13,572 nucleotides of DNA from Bacteriovoracaceae bacterium (GTDB lineage Bacteria > Bdellovibrionota > Bacteriovoracia > Bacteriovoracales > Bacteriovoracaceae). Of this stretch, positions 13,209-13,572 are shown one piece after another (within the stretch, counting starts at the first letter, position 1; every line of letters starts with the position of its first letter). Where the stretch lies: positions 1 to 13,572 of the forward strand of contig SKIL01000342.1 of NCBI GenBank assembly GCA_007116425.1, given 5' to 3'. A program made the translations under genes and the position numbers. The notes below the pieces were generated by a model, which saw nothing but the letters and a program-made list of their open reading frames with translations, ran no database searches and had not been told where the DNA came from.

Positions 13209-13572
13209 ATGTTTTATAGTGATTTTAAAAACTACTTGAATACCGTTTCTAGCGGTGGGCCTATTTCAGAAAAAATTCCAATTAGCGGCTCAAAGTTGAG
13301 CTATCACATTATGGAGCTTGAGAAGTTTATCATTGATCGCTGTGCTAAAGACTTTATCAAGCGTGTTCATAAGTATGCAGGCCACGCAAAACGTAAGTGT
13401 CGAGTGGACTTAGATAATCCTGTATGTCCTCATGAAGCTACTGTGGAAGAACTCCTTAGGTCCTGGGGGCAGTTATATAATTTTAATCTAGATCCCAATT
13501 CACTTTTTATAAGAGAAGCTTTAAAGATGGAGCGAGTCTCGGTCGACGAGTTTTATGCTCATATCTATAATC
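13209..13572 (+). CDS. Unrecognised protein, C-terminus cut by window edge
   Basis: An open frame starts at ATG 13209 and continues for 121 codons to the right edge. AGGAGA lies about 6 bases before the ATG, the best ribosome site in this part of the window, and the region downstream has normal coding character. The fragment begins MFYSDFKNYLNTVSSGG, has no signal peptide or membrane segment, and looks helical and charged, with three cysteines (RCAKDF, KRKCRV, NPVCPH) and the cluster HKYAGHAKRK (about residues 54-63). It is probably cytoplasmic. I do not recognise a family, and more of the gene would be needed for an assignment. Confidence 0.8.
   Translation, partial: MFYSDFKNYLNTVSSGGPISEKIPISGSKLSYHIMELEKFIIDRCAKDFIKRVHKYAGHAKRKCRVDLDNPVCPHEATVEELLRSWGQLYNFNLDPNSLFIREALKMERVSVDEFYAHIYN

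Overview
AT-rich (roughly 40% GC by eye) Gram-negative chromosomal DNA carrying 15 protein-coding genes, two of them cut by the window edges. I see no rRNA, tRNA, CRISPR array, insertion sequence or phage gene. Nine of the 15 products carry an export signal: seven Sec signal peptides and two lipoprotein signals. Several of these are small orphan proteins. An AT-rich proteobacterial-type genome rich in exported orphans, with a bacterial Kunitz-type inhibitor and a large FN3/GLUG lipoprotein, fits the Bdellovibrionota (Bacteriovorax/Halobacteriovorax type, possibly a predatory marine bacterium). That is an inference from gene style, not a marker-gene assignment.

Left part (1-3790). The N-terminal part of a LysR-type regulator reads leftward. 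It is divergent from a small secreted protein gene (666-1244), and between them lie two dyads that look like LysR-family operators. A periplasmic di-heme cytochrome c peroxidase/MauG-family protein follows (1383-2681). Opposing it are two leftward genes for small exported proteins (2769-3266 and 3311-3787).

Middle (3790-7280). A DUF938 SAM-dependent methyltransferase has a perfect inverted repeat inside its predicted promoter and probably a leaderless start. It converges on an AbgT-family 12-TM transporter. The transporter is divergent from a pirin-family bicupin, which is followed closely by a secreted Kunitz/BPTI-like protein.

Right part (7277-13572). A 940-residue lipoprotein (FN3 domain, Ig-like strand-rich region, seven GLUG repeats) shares its stop with the Kunitz gene: one TTAA ends both convergent genes. 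Upstream of it on the same strand is a YdfG-type short-chain dehydrogenase. Divergent from that is an overlapping pair: a secreted helical protein and a lipoprotein with Big_5-like and FN3-like domains. Then come a leftward DUF4430-like exported protein and the start of an unrecognised gene running off the right edge.

The genes do not add up to a recognisable pathway. The window reads as ordinary chromosome with a heavy envelope and secretion bias. The most notable items are the Kunitz-like protein, the MauG-like di-heme enzyme, the GLUG lipoprotein with polyG tracts, and the palindromic promoters. No intergenic stretch exceeds about 300 bases.
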